From positions 1 to 24,305 of the forward strand of contig JAEXDU010000101.1 in the NCBI GenBank assembly GCA_023401495.1: a DNA stretch of 24,305 nucleotides, in the 5' to 3' direction. Under the pieces are notes generated by a model. It worked only from the letters and a program-made list of their open reading frames with translations, was not told the DNA's origin and did no database searches. This DNA is from Bacillota bacterium. Its GTDB lineage: Bacteria; Bacillota; Clostridia; Oscillospirales; Acutalibacteraceae. The translations under genes and the position numbers were made by a program. This document shows, one piece after another, positions 9,537-15,816 of the stretch; positions within the stretch are counted from its first letter, which is position 1; each line of letters starts with the position of its first letter.

Positions 9537-9761
9537 ATGAGTAAATATGATCCTCTGTGGAAGCATCTGAAAGAGGATGGCCGCAGTCCGCTTCGGCTGT
9601 CGTTTGAAGAAATCAAGCAGGTTCTCGGCTTTGAGATCGACCATTCCTTTTTGAATTATAAAAAGGAAGCGAAAGAGTATGGCTACCAGGTCGAGAAAAT
9701 TTCTTTGAAAGAAAAGAATGTTCTGTTCCAAAAGATAGAAGAGCCGGAGAACCGGACATAA
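9537..9761 (+). CDS. Small conserved hypothetical protein
   Basis: A 74-residue acidic/basic soluble protein with no signal peptide or membrane segment. The core pattern LSFEEIKQVLGFEIDHSFL followed by YKKEAKEYGYQVEKISLKE resembles a small protein I have seen repeatedly in Firmicutes genomes. There it looks like a compact helix-helix-strand fold possibly contacting nucleic acid or a protein partner; no function is established that I can name. The ATG follows GGGAGAG with a spacing of about ten bases. It is 106 bases after the GH3 gene, beyond a hairpin, and may be read from the glg operon or from an unseen promoter. Confidence 0.75.
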   Translation: MSKYDPLWKHLKEDGRSPLRLSFEEIKQVLGFEIDHSFLNYKKEAKEYGYQVEKISLKEKNVLFQKIEEPENRT

Positions 9762-9897
9762 CCGGCTGCGCTGCAGGGGATTATTTGCAAAGCATGGCTT
9801 TCGGTTATGGCACGGAAAAACACCGGAATTTCAGGAAAAGAATATAATTTTCGTACTATTTGTCGAATGAATATGATAATATACAAAACGTATAATA

Positions 9898-9940
9898 AAA
9901 CCGCCGTGGGAAGGCTCCCGCGGCGGTTTATAATTTTATA
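9898..9940 (+). terminator. Strong hairpin terminator, probably bidirectional
   Basis: A perfect 14-bp stem (9898-9911 with 9916-9929, one G-T wobble) with a four-base loop, flanked by A-rich sequence on the left and a T/A-rich stretch (ATAATTTTATAAT) on the right. It ends the transcript of the small gene at 9537, although it is 136 bases beyond its stop codon. Confidence 0.75.
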
Positions 9941-9994
9941 ATGAAGTTTTTCGTTTTCGATAAAGCAGATGTTTTTTTCTGTGAGTAGCCTCAC

Positions 9995-10039
9995 GGGGGC
10001 ATGCCTGCGCCAGCAGAAACCCCATGCGGGGGCACCCGC
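9995..10039 (-). repeat. Dispersed GC-rich repeat, third copy (partial)
   Basis: Read on the + strand this 45-base block matches the reverse complement of 17031-17075 at about nine bases in ten; the shared core is TGCGCCAGCAGAAACC, followed by GCGGGGGCACCCGC. The same TGCGCCAGCAGA core occurs again at 17603-17614. Three copies within 8 kb, in intergenic sites only, point to a genome-wide repeat family. This copy lacks the CTTACTTTCGT hairpin found in the other two. Confidence 0.75.
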
Positions 10040-10146
10040 AGCCAGCTTGCGCTAGAACAATACGCACGAAAGGGTTTCTTTAGCCGAGGTGGTTAGACGC
10101 GGTGTCCAAAAAATGTATGACGATCTGAAAAATCAAAAATAATATC

Positions 10147-10181
10147 GAAGGACTCCCGGGCTTGAGCAGAGGGAGTCCTTC
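10147..10181. terminator. Hairpin before the RHH gene promoter
   Basis: An 11-bp perfect stem (GAAGGACTCCC at 10147-10157, GGGAGTCCTTC at 10171-10181) with a 13-base loop. It has AT-rich flanks on both sides (T-rich on the - strand, AATTATTAATTTT on the + strand). Probably an intrinsic terminator; direction uncertain because no adjacent gene needs it. Confidence 0.55.
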
Positions 10182-10211
10182 AATTATTAATTTTGTATTC
10201 AAATAAAACTC

Positions 10212-10240
10212 TTGACTTTTGGCCACCAATACCTTATAGT
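10212..10240 (+). promoter_or_regulatory. Sigma-A promoter of the RHH gene
   Basis: TTGACT (10212-10217) and TATAGT (10235-10240) are exactly 17 bases apart. Transcription would start near 10247, giving a leader of about 20 bases that contains only the AAAGGGGGTG ribosome binding site of the gene at 10268. Confidence 0.75.
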
Positions 10241-10267
10241 TTAGGTGTTCATAAAAGGGGGTGAACC

Positions 10268-10444
10268 ATGACGAACAAAAAAATGGGTCGTCCCACTGAT
10301 AATCCCAAGCCCTTTCGGGTAAACGTTCGTCTGGATGCCGAATGCAAAGACATATTGGATGCTTATATGGAGCAGGAAGATGTCAATGCAATGGAGGCAA
10401 CCCGGCGCGGGATTAAAAAGCTAAAGGACGACCTCAAAAAATAA
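10268..10444 (+). CDS. Small ribbon-helix-helix-like (CopG/Arc-type) protein
   Basis: A 58-residue basic protein, easily missed by length cut-offs. The motif MGRPTDNPKPFRVNVRLDAE (6-25) matches a family of short Firmicutes proteins with a GRPTDNPK lead and a beta strand of alternating hydrophobic residues (FRVNVRL). Two helices follow (about 24-36 and 40-56), which is the ribbon-helix-helix layout of DNA-binding repressors and antitoxins. The ATG follows an AAAGGGGGTG site. It has its own near-consensus promoter and no partner toxin is evident: the next + strand gene (10588) has no toxin motif I can see. Such genes are often found on mobile elements, in keeping with the repeats around it. The fold is inferred from the sequence pattern. 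Confidence 0.75.
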   Translation: MTNKKMGRPTDNPKPFRVNVRLDAECKDILDAYMEQEDVNAMEATRRGIKKLKDDLKK

Positions 10445-10445
10445 G

Positions 10446-10560
10446 AGAAGCGGCGCTCACCCTAGCAAGTAACGCCACTTCCCCCACAACCGGCAGATGC
10501 CCGAAAGCAAATGACAGCGTAAATAGTATAGCATACGCCGTTCTTTCTTTCAAGGCTTCT
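10446..10560. other. Structured non-coding segment after the RHH gene
   Basis: It contains an imperfect hairpin (GAAG-GGCG at 10447-10455 with CGCC-CTTC at 10473-10481) and an inverted repeat GCGTA (10517-10521) / TACGC (10534-10538) around TATAG-rich sequence. A pyrimidine-rich run follows. No T tract follows the first hairpin. It could be an operator region for the RHH protein or an end of an inserted element; I cannot decide from one copy. Confidence 0.4.
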
Positions 10561-10587
10561 GCCATGATTCAGAAAGGAAGCGACGCA

Positions 10588-10875
10588 ATGATTATTCGAC
10601 AGTTTAAACCCGATCAGTATGAGCAGCTTTGCAAAGCGCTTGCCGAAAACGCCTATCCGGAGCCGCAGTCCGCAAGCTACACGGTCAGCCTGAACATTGG
10701 AACAGAGGAATACCGGCTCAGGCTTCAGCCGGAGTCCCGGCGCAGAGTAGCCGCCCTGCAGGCGCTGCGGATTGACCGCAATGAAAACGGCCCCCGCTTT
10801 GATCTGATCGTCGGCGGGAATCTGCTTTGCGCACTGCTCGAGCTTTGGAGCAGCCAGAATCTTCGCACAAGCTAA
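10588..10875 (+). CDS. Hypothetical protein, 95 residues
   Basis: I do not recognise this protein. It is soluble and basic to neutral, without signal peptide or membrane helix. Residues 1-22 and the segment RRRVAALQALRIDRN look helical; TVSLNIGTEEYRLRLQ looks like a beta hairpin. An in-frame ATG exists at 10564, but ATG 10588 is chosen because AAGGAAG (10574-10580) lies seven bases before it. It is convergent with the XRE regulator gene, 30 bases away. Codon use resembles its neighbours, which supports real coding. It may belong with the RHH gene as an accessory cargo unit. Confidence 0.55.
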   Translation: MIIRQFKPDQYEQLCKALAENAYPEPQSASYTVSLNIGTEEYRLRLQPESRRRVAALQALRIDRNENGPRFDLIVGGNLLCALLELWSSQNLRTS

Positions 10876-10886
10876 GTTCCCGACGG

Positions 10887-10924
10887 GCGAAACCGGTAAA
10901 CAGAACTATTTTTCCGGTTTTCGC
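10887..10924. terminator. Hairpin between convergent genes (weak terminator)
   Basis: GCGAAACCGG (10887-10896) pairs with CCGGTTTTCGC (10914-10924) with one bulged base. The 3' arm lies inside the last codons of the - strand regulator and the loop contains its stop codon. No clean T tract follows on either strand, so any termination would be weak. Confidence 0.35.
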
Positions 10925-11610
10925 AGGCCCATGCGCGACTCCGCGCTTTGCACCAGGTGGAACAGCGAGCCGGCGAACAGCGGGTACTGCTCCTGAATCA
11001 GCTCTGGGGAAAGCGCGGGCGCCTGATCCTTTTTCAGTCCCTTTTCCTGCTCCAGGTCCTCGCCGCTGGCCACATATTCGGCGTTGGCCTGGGCGATCGA
11101 GAGCGCGGCGTCGGAAAGGCCCTTGTCAAGGCCGGGCGGCGCGGCGAACATGCCCTGCGGATTCTTCGGGTTCGCCGAATACAAAATCCGGAACGCTTTG
11201 TAAACCGCGAGCGTCAGGCAGGCGGAAATCTCGGTGGTGAGCGCCTTGTTGCCGCATTTTTGCAGCAGGCTGAAAATGATGTTCAGCGAGTTTGCGAGCA
11301 GCTTTTTATTCAGCACAGGCAGCAGGCTGCCCTTCATCACATTTTCTTTTCCAGCGGTGTCCGGCTCGGGAATGTCTTCCACAGTCAGGGTCGCTCCGCT
11401 GCGGTCGGGGGTACGCCCCAGCAGATAATCACAGGAAACATTGTAAAAATCCGCGGCGCGCACGACAAAATCCAGCCCGCATTCACGGATTCCCTTTTCG
11501 TAGTGCGACAGCAGAGCCTGAGACACGCCCAGCTCTTCCGCCACCTTTTTTTGACTATATCCCTGTTCTTTCCGCAGTAATGTCATAATTCTGGAAAAAT
11601 TACTGTTCAT
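10906..11610 (-). CDS. XRE-family helix-turn-helix transcriptional regulator
   Basis: A 234-residue protein with an N-terminal HTH_3 domain (about 8-62). Its recognition segment is YSQKKVAEELGVSQALLSHYEKG, here split as YSQKKVAEELGVSQ and ALLSHYEKG, followed by the typical DFYNVSCDYLLGR end of the domain. The remaining 170 residues have no recognisable effector motif; LLANSLNIIFSLLQKCGNK and the Ala-rich part near 150 are probably helical and may mediate oligomerisation. It is divergent from the histidine phosphatase gene. Its own promoter lies among repeated TTTACAAT sites, which suggests autoregulation. The DNA-binding call is secure; targets are unknown. Confidence 0.88.
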   Translation of the reverse strand: MNSNFSRIMTLLRKEQGYSQKKVAEELGVSQALLSHYEKGIRECGLDFVVRAADFYNVSCDYLLGRTPDRSGATLTVEDIPEPDTAGKENVMKGSLLPVLNKKLLANSLNIIFSLLQKCGNKALTTEISACLTLAVYKAFRILYSANPKNPQGMFAAPPGLDKGLSDAALSIAQANAEYVASGEDLEQEKGLKKDQAPALSPELIQEQYPLFAGSLFHLVQSAESRMGLRKPEK

Positions 11611-11639
11611 GCCGGAAAACCCCCGTCGAAATTTGTAGC

Positions 11640-11686
11640 ACTTTAACGTATTGTAAAGTATATAACAAATACAACGGATTGTAAAC
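11640..11686. promoter_or_regulatory. XRE gene promoter with repeated operator-like sites
   Basis: On the - strand, TTTACA (11680-11685) and TATACT (11657-11662) lie 17 bases apart, a near-consensus promoter reading towards the regulator. An 11-base direct repeat, CG-N-ATTGTAAA, occurs at 11647-11657 and 11675-11685 and covers the -35 box and the edge of the -10 box. An inverted repeat ACTTTA / TAAAGT (11640-11659) overlaps the -10 region. This layout suits autorepression by the XRE protein. The + strand gene at 11729 starts 43 bases beyond. Confidence 0.65.
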
Positions 11687-11728
11687 CGCTAGATGTCGTA
11701 GGAAGAAGTAAAAAAGGAGCAATATCTT

Positions 11729-12433
11729 ATGAAATCTTATCTCATCCATTTGATCCGCCACGGAGTGGCCGAGGGAAACGTGCTCGGTCAGTATATCGGC
11801 AGCACCGATTCCCCCCTTTGCGAGCAGGGAATCGAGCAATTACTGCAAATCCAACAGAAGCAGGAATACCCGTCGGCACAGGCGTATTACAGCAGCCCCC
11901 TGACCCGCTGCGTGCAGACGATGCAGATTCTGTATCCCGACGCGAAACCGGTGCTGCTCGACGGTCTGCGCGAGTGTGATTTCGGCGACTGGGAGGGCAA
12001 AACCGCCAAAGAGCTGGAGAGCGACCCCGCGTTCCTGCGCTGGATGGAGAGCGGACAGCAGGCCGCGCCGCCGAACGGGGAAGACAGCCGCGCGTTTTTG
12101 TACCGGGTGTGCTCCGCGTTTGAACAACTGGTGGAAGAGCTGCTGCGCTCCGGCACGACCAGCGCGGCGGTGGTGACGCACGGCGGAGTCATGATGGCCC
12201 TGCTTGCTTCCTACGGTTTGCCGCGCGCTTCGGCCTATGAATGGATGACGGAACCGGGCTGCGGGTATACGCTGCGCGTTACGCCGGGGCTGTGGATGCG
12301 CTCGATGGTAGCGGAGGTGATCGCGACCATTCCGCACGGCGAACAGGGCGCTTTGCGCGAGCACACGGTGGTCGATCTGGCGCGCGAAGCGGCAAACCGC
12401 GCCTATGGAAAAGAGAACTCCCCCGAAAAATAG
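11729..12433 (+). CDS. Histidine phosphatase family protein (phosphoglycerate mutase-like)
   Basis: A 234-residue member of the histidine phosphatase superfamily, which hydrolyses or transfers phosphate through a phosphohistidine. The LIRHGVAEGN motif gives Arg10-His11 (nucleophile). Arg60 (SSPLTR), Glu82 (ECDFGDWEGK) and the second catalytic His151 (VVTHGG) are all present. It is closer in length and motif order to the phosphatase branch (CobC, GpmB, PhoE types) than to true glycolytic mutases; the substrate cannot be read from sequence. The ATG follows AAAGGAG with a slightly long spacing of about ten bases. The stop codon is only three bases before the leu operon -35 box, and there is no terminator between, so read-through into the T-box leader is likely. 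Confidence 0.9.
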   Translation: MKSYLIHLIRHGVAEGNVLGQYIGSTDSPLCEQGIEQLLQIQQKQEYPSAQAYYSSPLTRCVQTMQILYPDAKPVLLDGLRECDFGDWEGKTAKELESDPAFLRWMESGQQAAPPNGEDSRAFLYRVCSAFEQLVEELLRSGTTSAAVVTHGGVMMALLASYGLPRASAYEWMTEPGCGYTLRVTPGLWMRSMVAEVIATIPHGEQGALREHTVVDLAREAANRAYGKENSPEK

Positions 12434-12436
12434 GGG

Positions 12437-12465
12437 TTGACAAAATGAAAACCGCCTCATATAAT
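12437..12465 (+). promoter_or_regulatory. Consensus sigma-A promoter of the leu operon
   Basis: TTGACA (12437-12442) and TATAAT (12460-12465) match consensus exactly with the optimal 17-base spacing. Transcription should begin near 12472. A perfect promoter is what one expects when control is exerted later, by the T-box attenuator. Confidence 0.93.
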
Positions 12466-12471
12466 AAAAGA

Positions 12472-12778
12472 AATTTCATAGACCATTTGGTCCCCCAAAG
12501 ACATCGAAGGGAAAAAGACATTTGGCAAAGCAGTCAGAGAGCCGGCGGTTGGTGCGAGCCGGTGCGTAGCCTTTTGTGAATAGCTCATCCCGGAGTCGTC
12601 GGTCTGAAGAACTGCAGTAAGACCGGACGCAGCAGGCAGCGTTATCAGCCGGAGCCTTGTTAGAGGCTTTTGAAGGGTTTTCCGCGCGAGCGGATTTCCA
12701 AATCAGGGTGGTACCGCGGGTTTGTCTGATACAAATTCGCCCCTGACTCAGTTTATCGCTGAGTCAGGGGCTTTTTTT
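12472..12778 (+). promoter_or_regulatory. Leucine T-box riboswitch leader
   Basis: tRNA-sensing leader of about 305 bases. The T-box sequence AGGGTGGTACCGCG is at 12705-12718. Stem I shows the usual distal block (AGAGAG, then GGTTGGTGCGAGCC, about 12535-12560). The 3' side of the specifier loop reads GTGAATAGCTCATCC, placing a CTC (Leu) specifier at 12584-12586. The antiterminator can form between TCAGGG (12703-12708) and CCCTGA (12741-12746), which would break up the terminator stem at 12739-12771. Uncharged tRNA-Leu with a GAG anticodon should therefore allow transcription of leuA. The amino acid assignment rests on the specifier position and on the leuA and leuB genes downstream, which agree. 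Confidence 0.93.
12739..12778 (+). terminator. T-box attenuator terminator
   Basis: A perfect 13-bp stem (12739-12751 with 12759-12771), a seven-base loop and a run of seven T residues. Its 5' arm overlaps the segment that pairs with the T-box sequence in the antiterminator, so the two structures exclude each other. Confidence 0.93.
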
Positions 12779-12825
12779 GTTTTTCCATTGGTTCACTGGA
12801 AAAGTGATTTCATGTGAAAATGACG

Positions 12826-12865
12826 GCTTCTTTCCCCGCCGAAAGCAGGGGAAGAAATCGGAAGC
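12826..12865 (+). repeat. Hairpin upstream of leuA
   Basis: TTCTTTCCCC (12828-12837) pairs with GGGGAAGAAA (12848-12857) with one mismatch, and GCTTC/GAAGC can close it outside. The loop carries GCCGAAAGC. A hairpin with the same stem bases and a similar GCCGAAAG loop lies before leuB at 14626-14655. It lies between the attenuator and the leuA ribosome binding site. Confidence 0.5.
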
Positions 12866-12909
12866 TTTTTCAAAGTGGCACGATTCATGTTATAAAGGAG
12901 AGATCGATT

Positions 12910-14613
12910 ATGGTAACAGGCTATCAAAAGTACATTCCCTTTCAGCCGATTCATCTGCCCGATCGCAAATGGCCCGAGCGGGTCATCGACAAAGCGCCCG
13001 TATGGTGCAGCGTCGATCTGCGCGACGGCAATCAGGCACTTGTGAATCCGATGAATCTGGATGAAAAGCTTTTGTTCTTCCAGACTCTGGTGGACATCGG
13101 CTTTAAAGAGATTGAGGTGGGCTTCCCGTCCGCTTCCGAAACGGAATATGAAACGCTTCGCGCCCTAATCGATCGGAACCTGATCCCCGACGACGTGACC
13201 ATTCAGGTGCTGGTGCAGGCCCGCCCGCACTTGATCCGTAAAACCTTCGAGGCGATTGCCGGTGCGAAGAACGTCATCGTCCACCTGTACAATTCCACCT
13301 CTACGCTGCAGCGCAAGGTCGTGTTCAATACCGACATGAACGGCATCATCGACATCGCCGTCAACGGCGCGAAGCTGATCCGCGAGCTGACCGAGGAAGA
13401 GATCAAAAGAAGCGGTGCGAATATCCGCTACGAGTATTCGCCCGAGAGCTTTTCCGGTACCGAGATGGATAATGCCGTGCACATCTGTGAGCGCGTGCTC
13501 GATGTGCTGGGCGCCACGCCGGAGAAAAAGGTGATTCTGAACCTGCCCGGCACGGTGGAAAGCAGCGCCCCCAACGGCTACGCCGACCAGATCGAATATT
13601 TCTGCCGGCACCTCAAGGGCCGCGACCGCGCGATCATCAGCATCCATCCCCATAACGACCGCGGCAGCGCCGTGGCCGCGACAGAGCTGGGCATCATGGC
13701 GGGCGCCGAGCGCGTAGAGGGAACCATTTTCGGCAACGGTGAGCGCACCGGCAATACCGACGTGATGGTCGTCGCGATGAACATGTACACGCAGGGCGTT
13801 GATCCCGAGCTAGACTTCAGCAACATGAATAAAATCCGCGAGGTATACGAGTCCTGTACGAAGATGAAGGTTCACGAGCGCCATCCCTATGCGGGCGAGC
13901 TGGTGTTCACCGCGTTCTCCGGGTCGCATCAGGATGCGATCAAAAAGGGCGTGGATTACATGCAGAAGAGCAGATCGCCGGTATGGCAGGTTCCGTATCT
14001 GCCCATCGACCCGGCGGACGTCGGCCGCGAGTACGAGCCGATCATCCGCATCAACAGCCAGTCCGGCAAGGGCGGCGCGGCGTTCATCATGCAGCAGATG
14101 TTCGGCTACAACCTGCCGAAGGATATGTACCCCGAGTTCGGCATGGTGGTGCAGACCGCCTGCGACAATCTGGGCCGCGAGCTGCAGCCGCAGGAGATTT
14201 TCGACCTGTTCCAGAAGGAATATCTCCAGATCCGCTACCCCTACAACCTCAAAAGCTACAAGCTGTATGAGGAGAACGAGAACGACGGCGAAACCATCGT
14301 TCACTTTGAAGGCGTTCTGCGCTTCCACCATGAGGATCACCAGATCAGCGGAGTCGGAAACGGCCCGATCGATGCGTTCTTCAAGGCGCTGGGCGGCGTA
14401 GGAATCAAGGATTACCGCTTTGTGTCGTACCACGAGCACGCGGTATCGAAGGGCGCGGATTCGAAGGCTCTGTCGTATATTCAGCTGACCACCCCGGATT
14501 ACAAGACCGTGTTCGGCGTGGGGCTTGACAATAACATCAGCCTTGCGTCCATCAAGGGAATCGTGTGCGCCATCAACCGCGCGCAGCTTTCCACCGCAAG
14601 CAACAATTTCTGA
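12910..14613 (+). CDS. leuA: 2-isopropylmalate synthase
   Basis: First committed step of leucine synthesis: condenses 2-oxoisovalerate with acetyl-CoA. The 567-residue product belongs to the long LeuA class with a catalytic TIM barrel and a C-terminal leucine-sensing domain. Visible motifs are VDLRDGNQAL (35-44), the IEVGFPSAS strand, the metal-binding HPHNDRG and the GNGERTGN loop. The C-terminal part (about 430-567, ending in LQLTTPDYKTVFGVG-type sequence) fits the regulatory domain, so feedback inhibition is expected on top of T-box control. The frame extends upstream to 12814, but ATG 12910 is preferred because AAGGAG (12896-12901) precedes it and the protein then starts like other family members. 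Confidence 0.95.
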   Translation: MVTGYQKYIPFQPIHLPDRKWPERVIDKAPVWCSVDLRDGNQALVNPMNLDEKLLFFQTLVDIGFKEIEVGFPSASETEYETLRALIDRNLIPDDVTIQVLVQARPHLIRKTFEAIAGAKNVIVHLYNSTSTLQRKVVFNTDMNGIIDIAVNGAKLIRELTEEEIKRSGANIRYEYSPESFSGTEMDNAVHICERVLDVLGATPEKKVILNLPGTVESSAPNGYADQIEYFCRHLKGRDRAIISIHPHNDRGSAVAATELGIMAGAERVEGTIFGNGERTGNTDVMVVAMNMYTQGVDPELDFSNMNKIREVYESCTKMKVHERHPYAGELVFTAFSGSHQDAIKKGVDYMQKSRSPVWQVPYLPIDPADVGREYEPIIRINSQSGKGGAAFIMQQMFGYNLPKDMYPEFGMVVQTACDNLGRELQPQEIFDLFQKEYLQIRYPYNLKSYKLYEENENDGETIVHFEGVLRFHHEDHQISGVGNGPIDAFFKALGGVGIKDYRFVSYHEHAVSKGADSKALSYIQLTTPDYKTVFGVGLDNNISLASIKGIVCAINRAQLSTASNNF

Positions 14614-14625
14614 GAGCGATGTTTC

Positions 14626-14655
14626 ATTGTTTCCCTGCCGAAAGGGGGAAACAAT
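14626..14655 (+). repeat. Hairpin between leuA and leuB
   Basis: ATTGTTTCCC (14626-14635) pairs perfectly with GGGAAACAAT (14646-14655); the loop is TGCCGAAAGG. A pyrimidine-rich tract (CTTTTCTTTCTC) follows, so it could be a weak terminator or an mRNA processing or stability element. It resembles the hairpin before leuA in stem and loop. Confidence 0.6.
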
Positions 14656-14708
14656 CGCTTTTCTTTCTCAAGGTCATAAAAACAATGAAGCTTTAAGGAG
14701 GAACACAG

Positions 14709-15782
14709 ATGCAGAATTATCGGATTGCCGTACTCAAAGGGGACGGGATCGGGCCGGAAATCGTAGAGCAGGCACAGCGGGTGCTGGATCGCGCCGCGGA
14801 AAAATTCGGCTTTACCGTGGAATATACCCCCGCGCTGCTGGGCGGCTGCGCGATCGACGCGGCGGGCACCGCCCTACCGCAGGAGACCATAGATACCTGC
14901 AAGGCATCGGACGCGGTTCTGCTGGGCGCGGTGGGCGGCCCCAAGTGGGATGTGCTGCCCGGCAATCAGCGGCCTGAAACAGGGCTTTTGGGCATCCGCA
15001 AGGCGCTCGGGCTGTTCGCGAACCTGCGCCCCGCCGTTATTTTTGAGCCGCTGCGCGGCGCTTCGCCCATCCGCCCCGACATCATCGGCTCCTCGCTCGA
15101 TCTGATGGTCGTGCGCGAGCTGACCGGCGGCATCTATTTCGGCGAGCGCGGCACCAGACAGGTGGACGGGGCCGAGGCCGCCTACGACACGGAAATGTAC
15201 AGCGTCCCCGAAATCGAGCGCATTGCCCGCGTCGGTTTCGACATGGCCCGCAAGAGAAACGGCCGCCTGTGCAGTGTCGACAAGGCCAACGTGCTCGATT
15301 CCTCCCGCCTGTGGCGCAAAACGGTGACCCGCATCGGGGAGACGGAATACCCCGATGTCGCGCTCAGCCATATGTATGTGGATAACTGCGCGATGCAGCT
15401 GGTGCGCAATCCCGGCCAGTTCGACGTGATCGTCACCTCCAACCTGTTCGGCGACATTCTGTCGGATGAAGCTTCCATGATCAGCGGCTCCATCGGGATG
15501 CTGGCCTCCGCCAGCCTGGGAGCGGAAAATCCGGGCATGTACGAGCCGATTCACGGTTCCGCGCCGGACATTGCCGGGCAGGGGATCGCGAACCCTCTGG
15601 CGACGATCCTTTCGGTGGCGATGATGCTGAGGTACTCCCTGAATCAGCCGCAGGCCGCCTCTGCCATTGAAGCGGCGGTGGACGCCGCCCTTCGGAAGGC
15701 GCGCACGCCCGACTTGAAAGAAGAGGGCCTGAAAACCGTCGGCTGCGAGGAGATGGGAACGCTTGTCTGCGGACTGCTGTGA
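14709..15782 (+). CDS. leuB: 3-isopropylmalate dehydrogenase
   Basis: NAD-dependent oxidative decarboxylase of the leucine pathway. The 357-residue product has the LeuB start ([14 protein letters not shown]), the GAVGGPKWD loop, the [16 protein letters not shown] helix that distinguishes LeuB from isocitrate dehydrogenase, and the metal/cofactor block [19 protein letters not shown]. Near the C terminus [14 protein letters not shown] is intact. ATG 14709 follows AAGGAGG. It lies 95 bases after leuA in the same operon; leuC and leuD, which supply its substrate, are not in this window. Confidence 0.96.
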   Translation: MQNYRIAVLKGDGIGPEIVEQAQRVLDRAAEKFGFTVEYTPALLGGCAIDAAGTALPQETIDTCKASDAVLLGAVGGPKWDVLPGNQRPETGLLGIRKALGLFANLRPAVIFEPLRGASPIRPDIIGSSLDLMVVRELTGGIYFGERGTRQVDGAEAAYDTEMYSVPEIERIARVGFDMARKRNGRLCSVDKANVLDSSRLWRKTVTRIGETEYPDVALSHMYVDNCAMQLVRNPGQFDVIVTSNLFGDILSDEASMISGSIGMLASASLGAENPGMYEPIHGSAPDIAGQGIANPLATILSVAMMLRYSLNQPQAASAIEAAVDAALRKARTPDLKEEGLKTVGCEEMGTLVCGLL

Positions 15783-15816
15783 AAATCCGGCGGGCCTTGG
15801 GGAGGAGAATCCGGAT

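Larger units (their letters stand above)
9762..10211. other. Non-coding stretch upstream of the RHH gene
   Basis: About 450 bases without a credible gene. It contains the terminator at 9898, a copy of a GC-rich dispersed repeat (9995-10039), and a second hairpin at 10147-10181. The part between 10040 and 10146 shows no recognisable tRNA, riboswitch or coding potential. Composition shifts sharply from AT-rich (9830-9990) to GC-rich at the repeat, as expected for an inserted element. Confidence 0.6.

Noticed and set aside
9683..9994. A 103-codon - strand frame crossing the terminator at 9898
   Set aside because: It reads through a strong hairpin and the antisense of the small gene at 9537, with no ribosome binding site.
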